Shown: positions 25,689 to 35,881 of the stretch, one piece after another
How positions within the stretch are numbered: the first letter of the stretch is position 1
Layout of the letters: the number at the start of each line of letters is the position of its first letter
Origin: Calothrix sp. 336/3
GTDB lineage: Bacteria; Cyanobacteriota; Cyanobacteriia; Cyanobacteriales; Nostocaceae
Reading direction: 5' to 3'
DNA: 64,000 nt
NCBI RefSeq assembly: GCF_000734895.2
Contig: NZ_CP011382.1
Span: forward strand, 3,388,700-3,452,699
Translations under genes and position numbers: made by a program
The notes under the pieces: model-generated
The model's input: the letters and a program-made list of their open reading frames with translations, nothing else
The model's database searches: none
Told to the model about the DNA's origin: nothing

Positions 25689-26648
25689 TTAATTCTTGAC
25701 TTCAATTACGAGATTGGGTAATCCGTCGAGTTTCTCAAAGGGTACAATTTCCTCGACTGCGGGAACCAATATTTTTAAAGCTTGGGGAATACATTTTATC
25801 TCTACGGGTGTTGTTCCTAGCATTTCTCCATCGATGACGACTTTTTGGGGTGGCTTGGTTGTAATTTTAAATTGTTTCCCTCGCAGATAGCCAATATCGT
25901 TTCGTTCGACAGGATTACCTGCGGAAGCGGTTTGGAAAAGATGAATTGTCGCAGCGATCGCCGCAGCTTTATTCGCAGGTGCAACGATGGTTAAGTCTAG
26001 TAACCCATCATCCACAATAACTCCGGCGGGTCCCTGGGCTAATACGGAAGTTTGAGGAGCTGCATTTGCAATAGTCACAGCACAAGCAGAGGTTTTAATA
26101 ATTTTGTCTTCGGTTTCAATTTCTACCTCAAAGTTTTCTAATTCTCCTAATTCCTGTAAACCTGCCAGAATGTATGCAAGAATACCAAAGCGGTTTTTTG
26201 CTTCCCTATCAGCGCGTTCCACCGTTTCTGCTTCAAAACCAATCCCTGCCAATAAAACCATAGGATAACCGTTACAATCAGCCACATCCACATAGCGTGT
26301 ATTCCCTTGGATAATTGTCTGGCAGGCAGAGTCAATTGTATCTGGAATACCTAAGGCATTCGCAAAAGCGTTGGCAGTTCCCCTAGAAATGACACCAAAG
26401 GGAATGTCGCAACCGATAACAGCATTTGCAGCAGCAGAGAGAGTACCATCCCCACCGGAAGCAACGATGGTATCAACACCCCGTTGTACTGCTGCTAGTG
26501 CTAGTTGATCAGCTCCGACTTCCACAGTCGTCAAGCAGATATCGATATCAAATACTGGCTCTAATATTGTCTTGATTTGTGCTAAATCTTGTTCTGGGTT
26601 TCCCTGACCTGCGACAGGATTAAAGATGAGGCAAAGAGAACGCTTCAT
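25689..26648 (-). CDS. Diacylglycerol kinase-like (YegS/BmrU) lipid kinase
   Basis: 319 aa. It starts LCLIFNPVAGQGNPEQDL, the usual NPxxG nucleotide loop, and has the ATP-binding SGGDGTLSAAANAVIG and GVISRGTANAFANALGIP motifs (GGDGT and GTANxxA) of the DAG kinase catalytic domain. The C-terminal lobe ends VIDGEMLGTTPVEI, typical of the YegS/BmrU/LCB5 group. It probably phosphorylates diacylglycerol or a related lipid at the membrane face. The pentapeptide gene follows closely on the same strand. Confidence 0.9.
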   Translation of the reverse strand: MKRSLCLIFNPVAGQGNPEQDLAQIKTILEPVFDIDICLTTVEVGADQLALAAVQRGVDTIVASGGDGTLSAAANAVIGCDIPFGVISRGTANAFANALGIPDTIDSACQTIIQGNTRYVDVADCNGYPMVLLAGIGFEAETVERADREAKNRFGILAYILAGLQELGELENFEVEIETEDKIIKTSACAVTIANAAPQTSVLAQGPAGVIVDDGLLDLTIVAPANKAAAIAATIHLFQTASAGNPVERNDIGYLRGKQFKITTKPPQKVVIDGEMLGTTPVEIKCIPQALKILVPAVEEIVPFEKLDGLPNLVIEVKN

Positions 26649-26761
26649 ATATTTTAATGTTAATTCTAGGGGGATAAATTACTCAACTATTTTTCCCTAG
26701 GGATAGCGATCGCTACTTCCCCCAGAGGAAGGAAAAGGCAAAGGGGTAAAGGATACAGAAC

Positions 26762-26820
26762 TATCAGCTATCACCTGTTAGTTATCAACTGTTAGCTATC
26801 AACTATCACCTGTTATCTGT
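26762..26820. repeat. Imperfect tandem repeats (ATCACCTGTTA / ATCAACTGTTA)
   Basis: Variations of CTGTTAGYTATCAACT and TATCACCTGTTA are repeated about five times. It is a cyanobacterial STRR-like tract between the divergent lipid kinase and hemC genes and may contribute to either leader. Confidence 0.6.
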
Positions 26821-26920
26821 CAGCAATGACTAACGAGGATGGAAATTTTGCATTTTGAATTCCTTTAGGCGGTAGTCTAGATGAGAGTGAATTTATCTTG
26901 GCACTTTGACAAACTGACTT

Positions 26921-27892
26921 ATGACATCTGTTGTTTCTCCACCTCGTACAATTCGCATTGGTTCGCGTAAAAGTCAACTTGCTCTGGTTCAGACTTATTG
27001 GGTGAAAGCAGAACTTGAGAAAAGTTTCCCCGATATCAATTTTGAAGTCCATACCATGTCTACCCAAGGGGATAAAATCCTGGATGTGGCACTTGCCAAG
27101 ATAGGTGACAAGGGATTGTTTACTAAGGAATTGGAAGTGGGAATGATTAACCGGGAAATCGATTTCGCGGTACATTCCTTAAAGGATTTGCCGACTCGCT
27201 TACCGGAAGGTTTAGCCTTAGCTGCCATTACCGAACGGGAAAATCCCGCCGATGCTTTAGTAGTTCATGAAAAACATCAAGACAAGCAGCTCGATACCCT
27301 TCCTGCTGGTGCTGTGATTGGTACTTCCTCTCTGCGACGGTTAGCGCAATTACGCAACAAATATCCCCACTTTACCTTTAAAGATGTGCGGGGGAATTTA
27401 AATACTCGCTTGGCAAAATTGGATGCTGGGGAATATGATGCGCTGATTCTCGCTGCTGCTGGGTTACAACGCTTGGGAATGGGCGATCGCGTCCATCAAG
27501 TCATCCCCAAGGAAGTCTCTCTCCATGCTGTCGGACAAGGCGCTCTTGGCATCGAATGTCGTGCCGATGATGTAGACTTAATCTCCCTCCTGAAAGCTAT
27601 TGAACACCCTCCTACCCGCGATCGCTGTCTGGCAGAACGGGCATTTCTGCGTGACTTAGAAGGTGGTTGTCAAGTGCCTATCGGTGTAAATACTGAGATT
27701 GATGGTGAGAATTTAGCCTTGACTGGGGTTGTTGCCAGTATTGACGGCACTCAATTAGTGAAAGATACTGTTACAGGCAAAGCCGCAGAAGCAGAAAAAA
27801 TCGGCACAGAACTTGCCCAGCTTTTACGGCAACAGGGAGCGCAACCCATCCTAGAGGAAATCTTCGCCGAAATTCAACGCGGTTTGAAGTAA
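26921..27892 (+). CDS. hemC: Porphobilinogen deaminase (hydroxymethylbilane synthase)
   Basis: 323 aa. HemC joins four porphobilinogens into hydroxymethylbilane on the haem, chlorophyll and bilin pathway. Signature parts are [39 protein letters not shown], the ALIVxLAA-like region, and GGCQVPIG, whose Cys carries the dipyrromethane cofactor. Standard length and start. It stands alone, 135 bp ahead of glgA on the same strand. Confidence 0.97.
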   Translation: MTSVVSPPRTIRIGSRKSQLALVQTYWVKAELEKSFPDINFEVHTMSTQGDKILDVALAKIGDKGLFTKELEVGMINREIDFAVHSLKDLPTRLPEGLALAAITERENPADALVVHEKHQDKQLDTLPAGAVIGTSSLRRLAQLRNKYPHFTFKDVRGNLNTRLAKLDAGEYDALILAAAGLQRLGMGDRVHQVIPKEVSLHAVGQGALGIECRADDVDLISLLKAIEHPPTRDRCLAERAFLRDLEGGCQVPIGVNTEIDGENLALTGVVASIDGTQLVKDTVTGKAAEAEKIGTELAQLLRQQGAQPILEEIFAEIQRGLK

Positions 27893-28027
27893 GTGCTAAG
27901 TCATCGGTGGTGAATGATGAGGATAATTTTGGGAATTAGTCAAGAGCCATTCCCGATTTCCCCCATTCCCTACCATAATTAACTGTTGACCATTAACCAT
28001 TGACTAATCGGGGAAAAGTAAATTACC

Positions 28028-29482
28028 ATGCGGATTCTATTTGTAGCAGCAGAAGCAGCACCCGTGGCAAAAGTCGGCGGTATGGGTGATGTGGTGGGAG
28101 CGCTACCCAAAGTCTTGAGAAAAATGGGGCATGATGTCCGTATATTCATGCCTTACTACGGCTTTTTGCCAGACAAAATGGAAATCCCCAAGGAATCAAT
28201 CTGGAAGGGCTATGCCATGTTCCAAGACTTTGCAGTCTACGAAACAGTTCTGCCTGGTACGGATGTTCCATTGTATTTATTCGGACATCCTGCTTTTAAT
28301 CCCCGTCGCATCTACGCCGGAGAGGATGAAGCTTGGCGCTTTACCCTCTTTGCCAATGGAGCGGCAGAGTTTTGCTGGAATTATTGGAAACCAGAGATTG
28401 TTCATTGTCATGATTGGCACACGGGAATGATTCCCGTCTGGATGCACCAATCTCCCGATATTAGTACTGTATTTACCATTCACAACCTTGCCTATCAAGG
28501 TCCTTGGCGTTGGTATCTAGAGAAGATTACCTGGTGTCCTTGGTATATGCAGGGACATAACACCATGGCGGCAGCTGTGCAGTTTGCAGATAGGGTGAAT
28601 ACTGTTTCTCCCACCTATGCAGAGCAAATTAAGACAGCTAGTTATGGTGAAGAATTAGAAGGGTTAATGTCGTTTATTAGTGGTAAGTTATCAGGGATTA
28701 TTAACGGTATTGATACGGATGTTTACGACCCTACCACTGATAAATATATTGCTCAAAGTTTTAGCACTGAGACTCTCGACAAACGCAAGGCAAATAAAGT
28801 CTCCTTGCAGGAGGAAGTCGGTTTAGAAGTTAATAGTAACGCCTTCTTAATCGGTATGGTGACGCGGTTAGTCGAGCAAAAAGGCATTGACTTAGTGTTA
28901 CAGATTTTGGATCGGTTTATGGCATATACCGATGCTCAATTTGTTTTACTGGGAACTGGCGATCGCTACTATGAAAGTCAAATGTGGCAGATGGCATCCC
29001 GCTATCCAGGGAGAATGGCAACCTACCTACTCTACAATGATGCCCTTGCCCGTCGCATCTATGCTGGTACAGATGTATTCCTAATGCCGAGTCGCTTTGA
29101 ACCCTGTGGAATTAGCCAAATGATGGCACTACGCTATGGTTCTGTTCCCATTGTGCGGCGTACGGGAGGGCTTGTAGATACTGTATCTCACCATGACCCC
29201 ATGAATGAAGCGGGTACTGGTTACTGTTTTGACCGCTACGAACCCCTAGATTTATTCACCTGTATGATTCGTGCTTGGGAAGGTTTCCGTTATAAACCCC
29301 AGTGGCAAGCAATGCAGCAGAGGGGAATGAATCAAGACTTCAGTTGGTATCAATCAGCGAAACAGTATGATGCACTCTACCGCTCCATGTATGGTTTACC
29401 TGAACCAGAAAGCGCCCCCCAACCAGAAGCTATTGCACAGACAAGCACCCCCCAACCAGAAGTTGTTACCAGTGCAGAGTAG
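28028..29482 (+). CDS. glgA: Glycogen synthase (ADP-glucose)
   Basis: 484 aa. It transfers glucose from ADP-glucose to the growing glycogen chain. [13 protein letters not shown] (K15, equivalent to the KTGGL ADP-glucose site) opens the protein. [27 protein letters not shown] and the GT5 motif [36 protein letters not shown] with its catalytic Glu are all present. The last 25 residues ([21 protein letters not shown] and on) are a low-complexity extension. It converges on hisC, with 21 bp between stops. Confidence 0.97.
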   Translation: MRILFVAAEAAPVAKVGGMGDVVGALPKVLRKMGHDVRIFMPYYGFLPDKMEIPKESIWKGYAMFQDFAVYETVLPGTDVPLYLFGHPAFNPRRIYAGEDEAWRFTLFANGAAEFCWNYWKPEIVHCHDWHTGMIPVWMHQSPDISTVFTIHNLAYQGPWRWYLEKITWCPWYMQGHNTMAAAVQFADRVNTVSPTYAEQIKTASYGEELEGLMSFISGKLSGIINGIDTDVYDPTTDKYIAQSFSTETLDKRKANKVSLQEEVGLEVNSNAFLIGMVTRLVEQKGIDLVLQILDRFMAYTDAQFVLLGTGDRYYESQMWQMASRYPGRMATYLLYNDALARRIYAGTDVFLMPSRFEPCGISQMMALRYGSVPIVRRTGGLVDTVSHHDPMNEAGTGYCFDRYEPLDLFTCMIRAWEGFRYKPQWQAMQQRGMNQDFSWYQSAKQYDALYRSMYGLPEPESAPQPEAIAQTSTPQPEVVTSAE

Positions 29483-29503
29483 GAGGGAGTAAAAATTAGG
29501 GAG

Positions 29504-30625
29504 TCATCTTGCTGCTTGCAATCGTTCCAGGGTACGGCTATTCTCTGCTGGTGTTCCAATAGTGATGCGTAAACCCTGATTGATTTCCCTAACTAAGGTT
29601 CCTTGGGCTTTCAATTGCTGATGTAGTTGTTTTAAAGAGGATGCATCCCCTGTCACCGGACGGAGAAAGATAAAATTAGTTGTACTATCCCAAACTTGAA
29701 AACTGGGATTGGCAGAGAGATGGGCAATCATCTTGTCTCTTTCCGTCAAGGTTTCAGAGATACTTGCGAGTAATAATTGGCGGTTTTGCATTGCCGCGAT
29801 CGCTGCTGCTAAGGAAAAGCTAGGTAGGTTGTAAGGTAAACGCACTTTCTCTAAAATGGCAATCAGTTCTGGATGGGCAATACAGTAACCTACACGATGT
29901 GCCGCCAGACGAAAAGCTTTAGAAAAAGTCCGTAGAACTGTCCAGTTCTCATGGTGTAATATCTCACCAACTAGGCTGCTTTGACTAAATTCAAAATATG
30001 CCTCGTCAATCACGACTAATATTTCCCTTGGTAAACTTTTTAACCAAGATATTTCAGCATCGGTGAGAGCATTGGCTGTGGGGGAATTGGGATGCACCAC
30101 AAAAACTGCCCGGATGGGGGGATTTTGGGTTGATTCTATGGCACTTTGGGCAGCATTGATATCTATGGCAAAATTATCTGAGTTTCTCGGTACGGTGACA
30201 ACGGGAATACCAAGGGTTTGTGCCAAGATTGCATACATGGAAAAGGTGGGGTGAGCAACCAAAATTGCACCCTGATGCAGACAGGTAGCAATTAATAGGG
30301 AGCGGATGAGTTCATCAGAACCGTTACCCACAGAAATATGCTCAGAAGTAATGCTAGAGGCAGCAAGATGGGCAGATTCGTTGACATATTCGGCGATCGC
30401 CCTCTTTAATTCTTCATGCCCACCATCAGGATAACGGTTACTCTCAATAATTTGCTGATAGTTCCATGCTAGCTTTTCCTTAAGTTCACTAGGCAAATCA
30501 TAGGGACTTTCGTTAGTATCTAATCTATCAATTTGCGTCGGTTGTACTGGTTCAGCATTATCACTTCCAGGATGAGGTTTATAGGCACTGAACTTGGCTA
30601 AATCTGGACGAATAAATGGCAACAT
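29504..30625 (-). CDS. hisC: Histidinol-phosphate aminotransferase
   Basis: 373 aa from the ATG at 30625 ([20 protein letters not shown], the usual HisC start); another ATG eight codons earlier is possible. This PLP enzyme of the fold-type I class converts imidazole acetol phosphate to histidinol phosphate. [36 protein letters not shown] and the PLP-lysine motif [16 protein letters not shown] are visible, as is the C-terminal [10 protein letters not shown] phosphate-binding Arg region. It is not in a histidine operon here. Confidence 0.94.
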   Translation of the reverse strand: MLPFIRPDLAKFSAYKPHPGSDNAEPVQPTQIDRLDTNESPYDLPSELKEKLAWNYQQIIESNRYPDGGHEELKRAIAEYVNESAHLAASSITSEHISVGNGSDELIRSLLIATCLHQGAILVAHPTFSMYAILAQTLGIPVVTVPRNSDNFAIDINAAQSAIESTQNPPIRAVFVVHPNSPTANALTDAEISWLKSLPREILVVIDEAYFEFSQSSLVGEILHHENWTVLRTFSKAFRLAAHRVGYCIAHPELIAILEKVRLPYNLPSFSLAAAIAAMQNRQLLLASISETLTERDKMIAHLSANPSFQVWDSTTNFIFLRPVTGDASSLKQLHQQLKAQGTLVREINQGLRITIGTPAENSRTLERLQAAR

Positions 30626-30747
30626 AAATATTCTCGATTGGGGATGCAATTTATGAGTAATGAGTAGGAAATTAAGCTTTGAAACTCTGATGAGATAAGA
30701 GGCGTTTCTAATTCACAGAAAACATAATTTCACTCCCAGAATCCAGA

Positions 30748-31401
30748 TTATACAGTTTTTTGAGAATCAAAAAAATTGTGATGTTGTTTGATTCCTTGCC
30801 AAATTTCTGCCAAAACATTATCTAAAGCATGATCGCTATCTAACTCCACCAATTTTACCCAAGGGCGGTTTTTGGCATAGTTACGACTTGCTTGAATGGG
30901 GATAACTTCGTCATGGATACCATGGAAAATTAAGGTTGGTAGGGAACGCTGCAATTTTTTATCATGATATTGCTGGGCATCTAGGATGAAATCATAACTG
31001 AGAGGCAATTCTTGTTTTTCCCCGTAGTGATAGACATTGATATAATTTTCTTCCTGCCAATTTTTAACTTTTTCCTCTCCTAATTTCGGCAACCAGTGGG
31101 AAAGAAAATCAAAGGCAGGAGCAAGTAAAATTAACTGTTGTACCTGGTGATATTTTTCTGCAATTAGGGCAGAAGTTAATCCTCCTAAACTGGAACCAAT
31201 TAATGTCACCTGCGATGATGGTTCAGAAAACTGGGAACTAATTTGCTGAATTTGCCGAGTAATAGTCAGGTGGGAAAAATCACCTTGATTTAAGTCGGGG
31301 ATATCTAGGGAAAGGGAAAGTTGAGAGTAGCGATCGCGGAAATATTTCGCCTTCGCAGAATTAGGGCTAGAGGCAAAACCATGAAGGTAGATGTATTGCA
31401 A
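30748..31401 (-). CDS. YqiA-like alpha/beta esterase
   Basis: 217 aa from a TTG at 31401, which has GGAG 9 bp upstream; a TTG three codons earlier (31410) is less well spaced. The sequence LQYIYLHGFASSPNSAKAKYFRDRY is typical of the YqiA/UPF0227 esterase group. The nucleophile is in LIGSSLGGLTSALIAEKY, the acid in FHGIHDEVIP and the His in LDSDHAL. It is predicted to be a cytoplasmic hydrolase of short esters; the natural substrate is unknown. Confidence 0.85.
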   Translation of the reverse strand: MQYIYLHGFASSPNSAKAKYFRDRYSQLSLSLDIPDLNQGDFSHLTITRQIQQISSQFSEPSSQVTLIGSSLGGLTSALIAEKYHQVQQLILLAPAFDFLSHWLPKLGEEKVKNWQEENYINVYHYGEKQELPLSYDFILDAQQYHDKKLQRSLPTLIFHGIHDEVIPIQASRNYAKNRPWVKLVELDSDHALDNVLAEIWQGIKQHHNFFDSQKTV

Positions 31402-32018
31402 TTTATGCAACTCCTGGAAACAAGGGGAATAGGTATTTTTATTTTCTATTTTCGACTTTATCCAAAATTAAGAGGATTGTGATATTTAGCTGCTGAGAAG
31501 CTCTTCTAGCCTTCCTTAAAAAGCATTTGTAGGTTGGGTTAGAGGATGTTTGAAAAGTGGTATCTTGTCATTTTTATAACATTTTTACCCCCCTTAGTCC
31601 CCCCTTGTAAAGGGTGGAAGCAAGAAAAATCCGGTTCCCTCCCCTTTGCAAGGGGAGGGTTAGGGCGGGGTAAAAAACATTTGATACATCAAACATGACT
31701 TTTCAAACAACGTCATTGCTCGAAAATCAGATTTCACTGACAAACCTCCAATTTCCATTTGGGTATATCCCAATCAAAATTTCTTCTCCTGTAAGAAGAA
31801 TGGCATTCCCAGTTCTCTCATCCCAACGTGATGTTAATGAGTAATGTCATTGCGATCGCGTAGCTTGCCATTATAGCTGTCAAGCCAAAGGCTGAACCCA
31901 CAGTCACTTTACCCCTCCCCTTTTATCCCCTCCCCGAAATCGAGAAGGGGAAATTCAAGCGAATGCGAGAATTGAGGTGGGGTTTATAGATATTTCATCT
32001 TGACACGTAGGTATTACC
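31402..32018. other. Intergenic region rich in repeats
   Basis: About 610 bp between two minus-strand genes. It contains a MITE-like element (31542-31714) and a second palindrome-rich, pyrimidine-biased stretch (31905-31985: CCCCTCCCC...GAAATCGAGAAGGGG). No gene. Confidence 0.5.
31542..31714. repeat. MITE-like element with GTTTGAAAAGT inverted ends
   Basis: The ends GAGGATGTTTGAAAAGT and, inverted, GACGTTGTTTGAAAAGT match at 15 of 17 positions and enclose about 140 bp. Inside is a strong hairpin (CCCTCCCC-TTTGCAA-GGGGAGGG, near 31638). It encodes no protein and looks like a non-autonomous miniature transposable element. Confidence 0.6.
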
Positions 32019-33398
32019 CTAACGCATGGTGACAAATTCCTCCGCAGCGCTGGGGTGGATGCCGACGGTAGCATCAAAATCGGCTTTGGTGGCTCCCATT
32101 TTCACCGCGATCGCCACTCCTTGAATGATTTCGGCGGCGTTTTCTCCCACCATATGCGCTCCGAGAATCTTTTCGGTGGCTGTTTCCACTACCAACTTCA
32201 TCATGGTTTTCTCGTCTTTCCCCGTCAAGGTGTAGTACATGGGGCGAAAACGGGTACGAAAAATAGTTACATTATCTTCACCGTATTTTTTCTTGGCTTC
32301 TGCTTCCGTTAAGCCGACTGTGGCTGCTTCGGGGGTGGAAAACACAGCAGTGGCAATGGTTTCGTGACTGAAGAGGCGGCGGTTATTGCCAAATTCACTA
32401 TCCGCAAAGGCTCTGCCTTCCCCAATTGCTACTGGAGTGAGGTTGATTCTATCCGTAACATCACCGACAGCGTAGATATTTGACTGGGATGTTTGACTCG
32501 ATTCATTCACCGCGATCGCCTGGGTAGATTTATATCCAGGTCCCTCCAACTGGCTGGAAACCATTTCCACTCCGGCATTTTCTAAGCCTAAACCGTCCAC
32601 ATTGGGGGTTCTCCCGGTGGCAGCTAAGAAGACATCGGCAGTTATCGCTGGCTGATTCTCGTCGGCAAAGTTGATTTTTATACCTTCTGGGGTTTTCTCT
32701 AAGGATTGCACCACCGCATTTTTAACAATGTTAATCCCGTGTTGAATCATCCCTTCTTGGATATTGTTGCGGATATCATCGTCAAAACCCTTGAGAATTA
32801 AGTCTTTGCGGATAATTTGTGTCACCTGACAACCCAAACCCCGCATAATACAAGCGAATTCTGTGCCAATGTAACCAGCACCGATGATGGCGATATGCTG
32901 GGGCTTTTCCTGGAGATGAAAAATTTCATTGGAAGTGATTGCGTGTTCCATTCCCGGTAAATCTGGTTTCACCGGACGACCACCCACAGCAATTAAAATT
33001 TTCTCAGTGGTGTATTTTTTGCCGTCTACTTCCACGGTGTGGGCATCAATCAGGGTACCACGACCAGAGATTAACTGTACCCCAGCTTTTTCTAGAAAAC
33101 TAATATGTAATTTTGACAGTCGGCGAACTTCGTTATCAATGGATGTGATGAATTTTTCCCAATCTAAATTGTATTCCCCTACTTCCCAGCCGTACCCTGC
33201 CGCATCTGTAAACAAAGCCGGAAAGTGAGAAGCGTATACCATGAGCTTTTTGGGGACACAACCACGAATCACACAGGTACCACCGACTAAATCATTTTCC
33301 GCGATCGCTACCTTTGCCCCATAGCTAGCAGCACGTTTAGAAGCGGCTAATCCACCAGAACCCGCACCGATAACGAATAAATCATAATCGTAAGTCAT
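32019..33398 (-). CDS. gor: Glutathione reductase
   Basis: 459 aa. It uses NADPH to reduce oxidised glutathione. FAD-binding LFVIGAGSGGLAASKRAAS opens the protein. The redox disulfide is GGTCVIRGCVPKKL (C42, C47), which has the CVxRGC pattern of cyanobacterial and plant enzymes. NAD(P)-binding IAIIGAGYIGTEFACI and the second FAD motif NIYAVGDVTDRINLTPVA follow, and the C-terminal catalytic HPSAAEE completes the set. Monocistronic. Confidence 0.95.
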   Translation of the reverse strand: MTYDYDLFVIGAGSGGLAASKRAASYGAKVAIAENDLVGGTCVIRGCVPKKLMVYASHFPALFTDAAGYGWEVGEYNLDWEKFITSIDNEVRRLSKLHISFLEKAGVQLISGRGTLIDAHTVEVDGKKYTTEKILIAVGGRPVKPDLPGMEHAITSNEIFHLQEKPQHIAIIGAGYIGTEFACIMRGLGCQVTQIIRKDLILKGFDDDIRNNIQEGMIQHGINIVKNAVVQSLEKTPEGIKINFADENQPAITADVFLAATGRTPNVDGLGLENAGVEMVSSQLEGPGYKSTQAIAVNESSQTSQSNIYAVGDVTDRINLTPVAIGEGRAFADSEFGNNRRLFSHETIATAVFSTPEAATVGLTEAEAKKKYGEDNVTIFRTRFRPMYYTLTGKDEKTMMKLVVETATEKILGAHMVGENAAEIIQGVAIAVKMGATKADFDATVGIHPSAAEEFVTMR

Positions 33399-33715
33399 AA
33401 AATCTTCCTGAAGTTATCAAAGGATAGAAATTTTCCAGTATACGTGAAGCCAGAAGGCAGGGAGAAAAGGATGTTTCTCTTTTCTGTGAGCGGTTAACCG
33501 TTAACTGTTATCTGTTAAATATTGCCTTACCCATTACCCATTCCCCATTCCCCATTCCCCATTCTCCCGTTCGACTCCGCTCACGGCAAGCATTACCCAT
33601 TAACAGATTTATCGTACTTTCAGTTACAGTTATTCTTTCAATATATAAGTGAAAATGTAAATCGATATCTTTAACCAGATGACGCAGCTTTCTTTACACA
33701 TTACGCTGCTTTTGC
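33399..33715. other. Divergent promoter region with tandem repeats
   Basis: About 315 bp between the divergent gor and TrkA-type genes. It contains GGTTAACCGTTAACTGTTA-type repeats and a CCCATTC heptanucleotide tract (33528-33603). Promoters for both genes must lie here; none is clear enough to mark. Confidence 0.45.
33528..33603. repeat. STRR heptanucleotide tract (CCCATTC/CCCATTA type)
   Basis: Five or more tandem copies of CCCATTC or CCCATTA, interrupted by the palindromic GTTCGACTCCGCTCAC element, which is common in this group of cyanobacteria. It is not a tRNA T-arm. Confidence 0.75.
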
Positions 33716-35410
33716 ATGAAACCTCGAATTATAGTTTGCGGTTTAGGACGTACCGGATACAAGATTTTTCGTTTGCTGCGGCAGCAAGGGGCATTAGTTA
33801 CAGGTGTCCATCATCACTCGATCCCCGGAGAGCGGGCTGGTGATGTGATTATCGGTGAGTTACACGCCGCCAGCACCTTAAAAGCAGCTGGGATTCAGCA
33901 GGCACACGCTTTGGTAATTGCAGGTGGTGACGATGCCATTAACCTGTGGATTGTTATGCAAGCGCGGGTTTTAAATCCTCGGATTCGGATTATTAATCGA
34001 TTTTTTAATAGTAGTTTGGGAGAGCGTTTGGATCAAGCTCTCTCTGACCATTTAAGCATGAGTGTGGCGGGTTTAGCTGCACCAGTTTTTGCCTTTGCGG
34101 CTTTGGGAAATCAGGCGATTGGACAATTAAAACTGTTTCAGGAAACTTGGCCCATCCATGAGGAACGTATAGATGATAACCATAAGTGGCGAGGTCGTCT
34201 ACTGAGTGAGTTATGGGAAGATCGATCGCGGATGTTGATTTATTACTTACCTGTGGAGGGGGATATTGATTTAGTCTCCGCCATGATTGCGGGGCAAAGA
34301 TTAAAGGTGGGCGATCGCCTGATTGTGGGAACCCAACCCCGTGTTCGTAGTGTCCGCAAATCTATGTTTGCCAAGCTACTAAAGGTTTTCACAAGTTTAC
34401 GACAATTTAAACACCATGCCCAATCAGTACTAGCTGGGGCAGTAGTCGTGATGGTAATTGTCATGATTGCTACTCTTACCTATGTCTCGGCGGAAATGAA
34501 CTTGTCTGTGGTGGATGCCTTATATTTTTCCGTGGGGATGATTACTGGGGCGGGTGGTAATGACCAAGTGATTGAAAAAGCACCTGATAGTATTAAAATC
34601 TTCACCGTAGTCATGATGTTAGTTGGGGCAGCTGTATTTGGGATTTGGTATGCCCTACTGAATGACTTTATCCTGGGTACACGCTTTAAACAGTTTTGGG
34701 ATGCTGCCACCGTTCCCCATCGCCATCATTATATTGTTTGTGGTTTGGGTGGTTTAGGTTTAAAGATTGTGCAGCAGCTCCACGCTAGTGGGCACGAAGT
34801 CGTGGTAATTGAGCCTGACGGAAATAATAAATATGTCAACAGTGCCCGGAGTTTAAGTATTCCCATTATCCATGCCGATGGGAGTTTCACCGCCACATTA
34901 CAAGCAGCGAATGTCAAATCTGCGGCGGCGGTTTTAGCTGTCACTGGTAACGATGCCATTAATATCGAGATTGCCCTGAAAGCCAAAGCTTTAACACCTA
35001 AAGTGCCAGTTATTGTTCACTACACAGATCCTGATTTTGCCCGGATGGCACAACAGGTTTTTGATTTTGAAGCGGTTCTTAGCCCTGCCGAATTAGCTGC
35101 TCCTGCTTTTGCGGCGGCTGCCCTCGGTGGACGTATTTTAGGTAACGGTATTACTGCTGATACTCTTTGGGTTGCCTTTGCTACTTTAATTACTCCTTCC
35201 CATCCTTTTTGTGGGCAAAGAGTCAAAGACGCAGCAATGTCAGCTGACTTTGTACCTATGTATTTAGAAACAACTTATCAGACAATTCATGGGTGGGATT
35301 TGTTAGAAACTCATCTGTCTGGAGGAGATATTTTATACTTAACCATGCCTGCAAATAAACTATATCAATTGTGGCGATATACACCGACCTCTCAAGTTAT
35401 GGTGAAGTAG
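33716..35410 (+). CDS. Two-RCK (TrkA-N) protein with central pore-like segment
   Basis: 564 aa. The order is unusual: an N-terminal Rossmann RCK domain (IIVCGLGRTGYKIFRLL), two membrane helices with a pore-like loop (about 236-335), then a second TrkA-N domain (YIVCGLGGLGLKIVQQL, from about 340) and a TrkA-C-like end. The loop between the helices reads ALYFSVGMITGAGGND, which aligns with the AxYFTVxTxxTVGYGD of potassium channels, but the GYGD filter is replaced by GAGGND. It is probably a membrane protein for ion passage or sensing gated by NAD(H)- or nucleotide-binding domains. Potassium selectivity is doubtful. Confidence 0.85.
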   Translation: MKPRIIVCGLGRTGYKIFRLLRQQGALVTGVHHHSIPGERAGDVIIGELHAASTLKAAGIQQAHALVIAGGDDAINLWIVMQARVLNPRIRIINRFFNSSLGERLDQALSDHLSMSVAGLAAPVFAFAALGNQAIGQLKLFQETWPIHEERIDDNHKWRGRLLSELWEDRSRMLIYYLPVEGDIDLVSAMIAGQRLKVGDRLIVGTQPRVRSVRKSMFAKLLKVFTSLRQFKHHAQSVLAGAVVVMVIVMIATLTYVSAEMNLSVVDALYFSVGMITGAGGNDQVIEKAPDSIKIFTVVMMLVGAAVFGIWYALLNDFILGTRFKQFWDAATVPHRHHYIVCGLGGLGLKIVQQLHASGHEVVVIEPDGNNKYVNSARSLSIPIIHADGSFTATLQAANVKSAAAVLAVTGNDAINIEIALKAKALTPKVPVIVHYTDPDFARMAQQVFDFEAVLSPAELAAPAFAAAALGGRILGNGITADTLWVAFATLITPSHPFCGQRVKDAAMSADFVPMYLETTYQTIHGWDLLETHLSGGDILYLTMPANKLYQLWRYTPTSQVMVK

Positions 35411-35881
35411 ATAACTATGGCGATCGCCGGATATTTAGCTTCACAAAAATTGATTGTTTAAAAGTTTAATAAGACTTCATGAAAATCTCAAAAAGCAATC
35501 TGTTAATTGTCGGATTGTCATGGGATATCAAGGAAGATGATCCAGCCCTTATCCCAGGAAAACCCTATCTGCTATAAAACCTGAAATCCCTGGTAATTCC
35601 CTGCTTGGGACTGCTTCCAGCCTTGGTACCGCCTCCCCAAAGGGGATAGCATAAATAGGACGAAAAATTTTAAACTTTTGATAGTTATATACAAACAATT
35701 TAAAGCAAAGATTAAGCGACCTCTGGCATTTTGGCAACTTTTTCTCTGAAAAACAAGATATTAATGTATTGTATTAATATCAACGGTATCATAGTACTTG
35801 TTGCTATCTATGCAGTAGTACTGATTTTTCCCCCAATCAGATAGCTATTTTTCCATAAATTGACTAACTAGGACATAATAC
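35411..35881. other. Intergenic region before the APH-kinase gene
   Basis: About 470 bp. A repeat-like stretch (35575-35655, TCCCTGGTAATTCCCTGCTTGG) and AT-rich DNA precede the kinase gene. A 32-codon plus frame at 35479-35577 has no ribosome-binding site and no Cys, and is not a convincing precursor peptide. Nothing else is supported. Confidence 0.45.

Noticed and set aside
33569..33590. GTTCGACTCC as a tRNA T-arm
   Set aside because: No acceptor stem, D-arm or anticodon arm fits around it; it is part of a common palindromic repeat.
35479..35577. A 32-aa frame just upstream of the APH/HopA1 pair, considered as a RiPP precursor
   Set aside because: No Shine-Dalgarno, no Cys and no leader/core pattern; it ends at a repeat-like sequence.
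35549..35737. A 62-codon minus-strand frame
   Set aside because: Much of it lies in a repeat-like palindromic stretch, without family or start signals.
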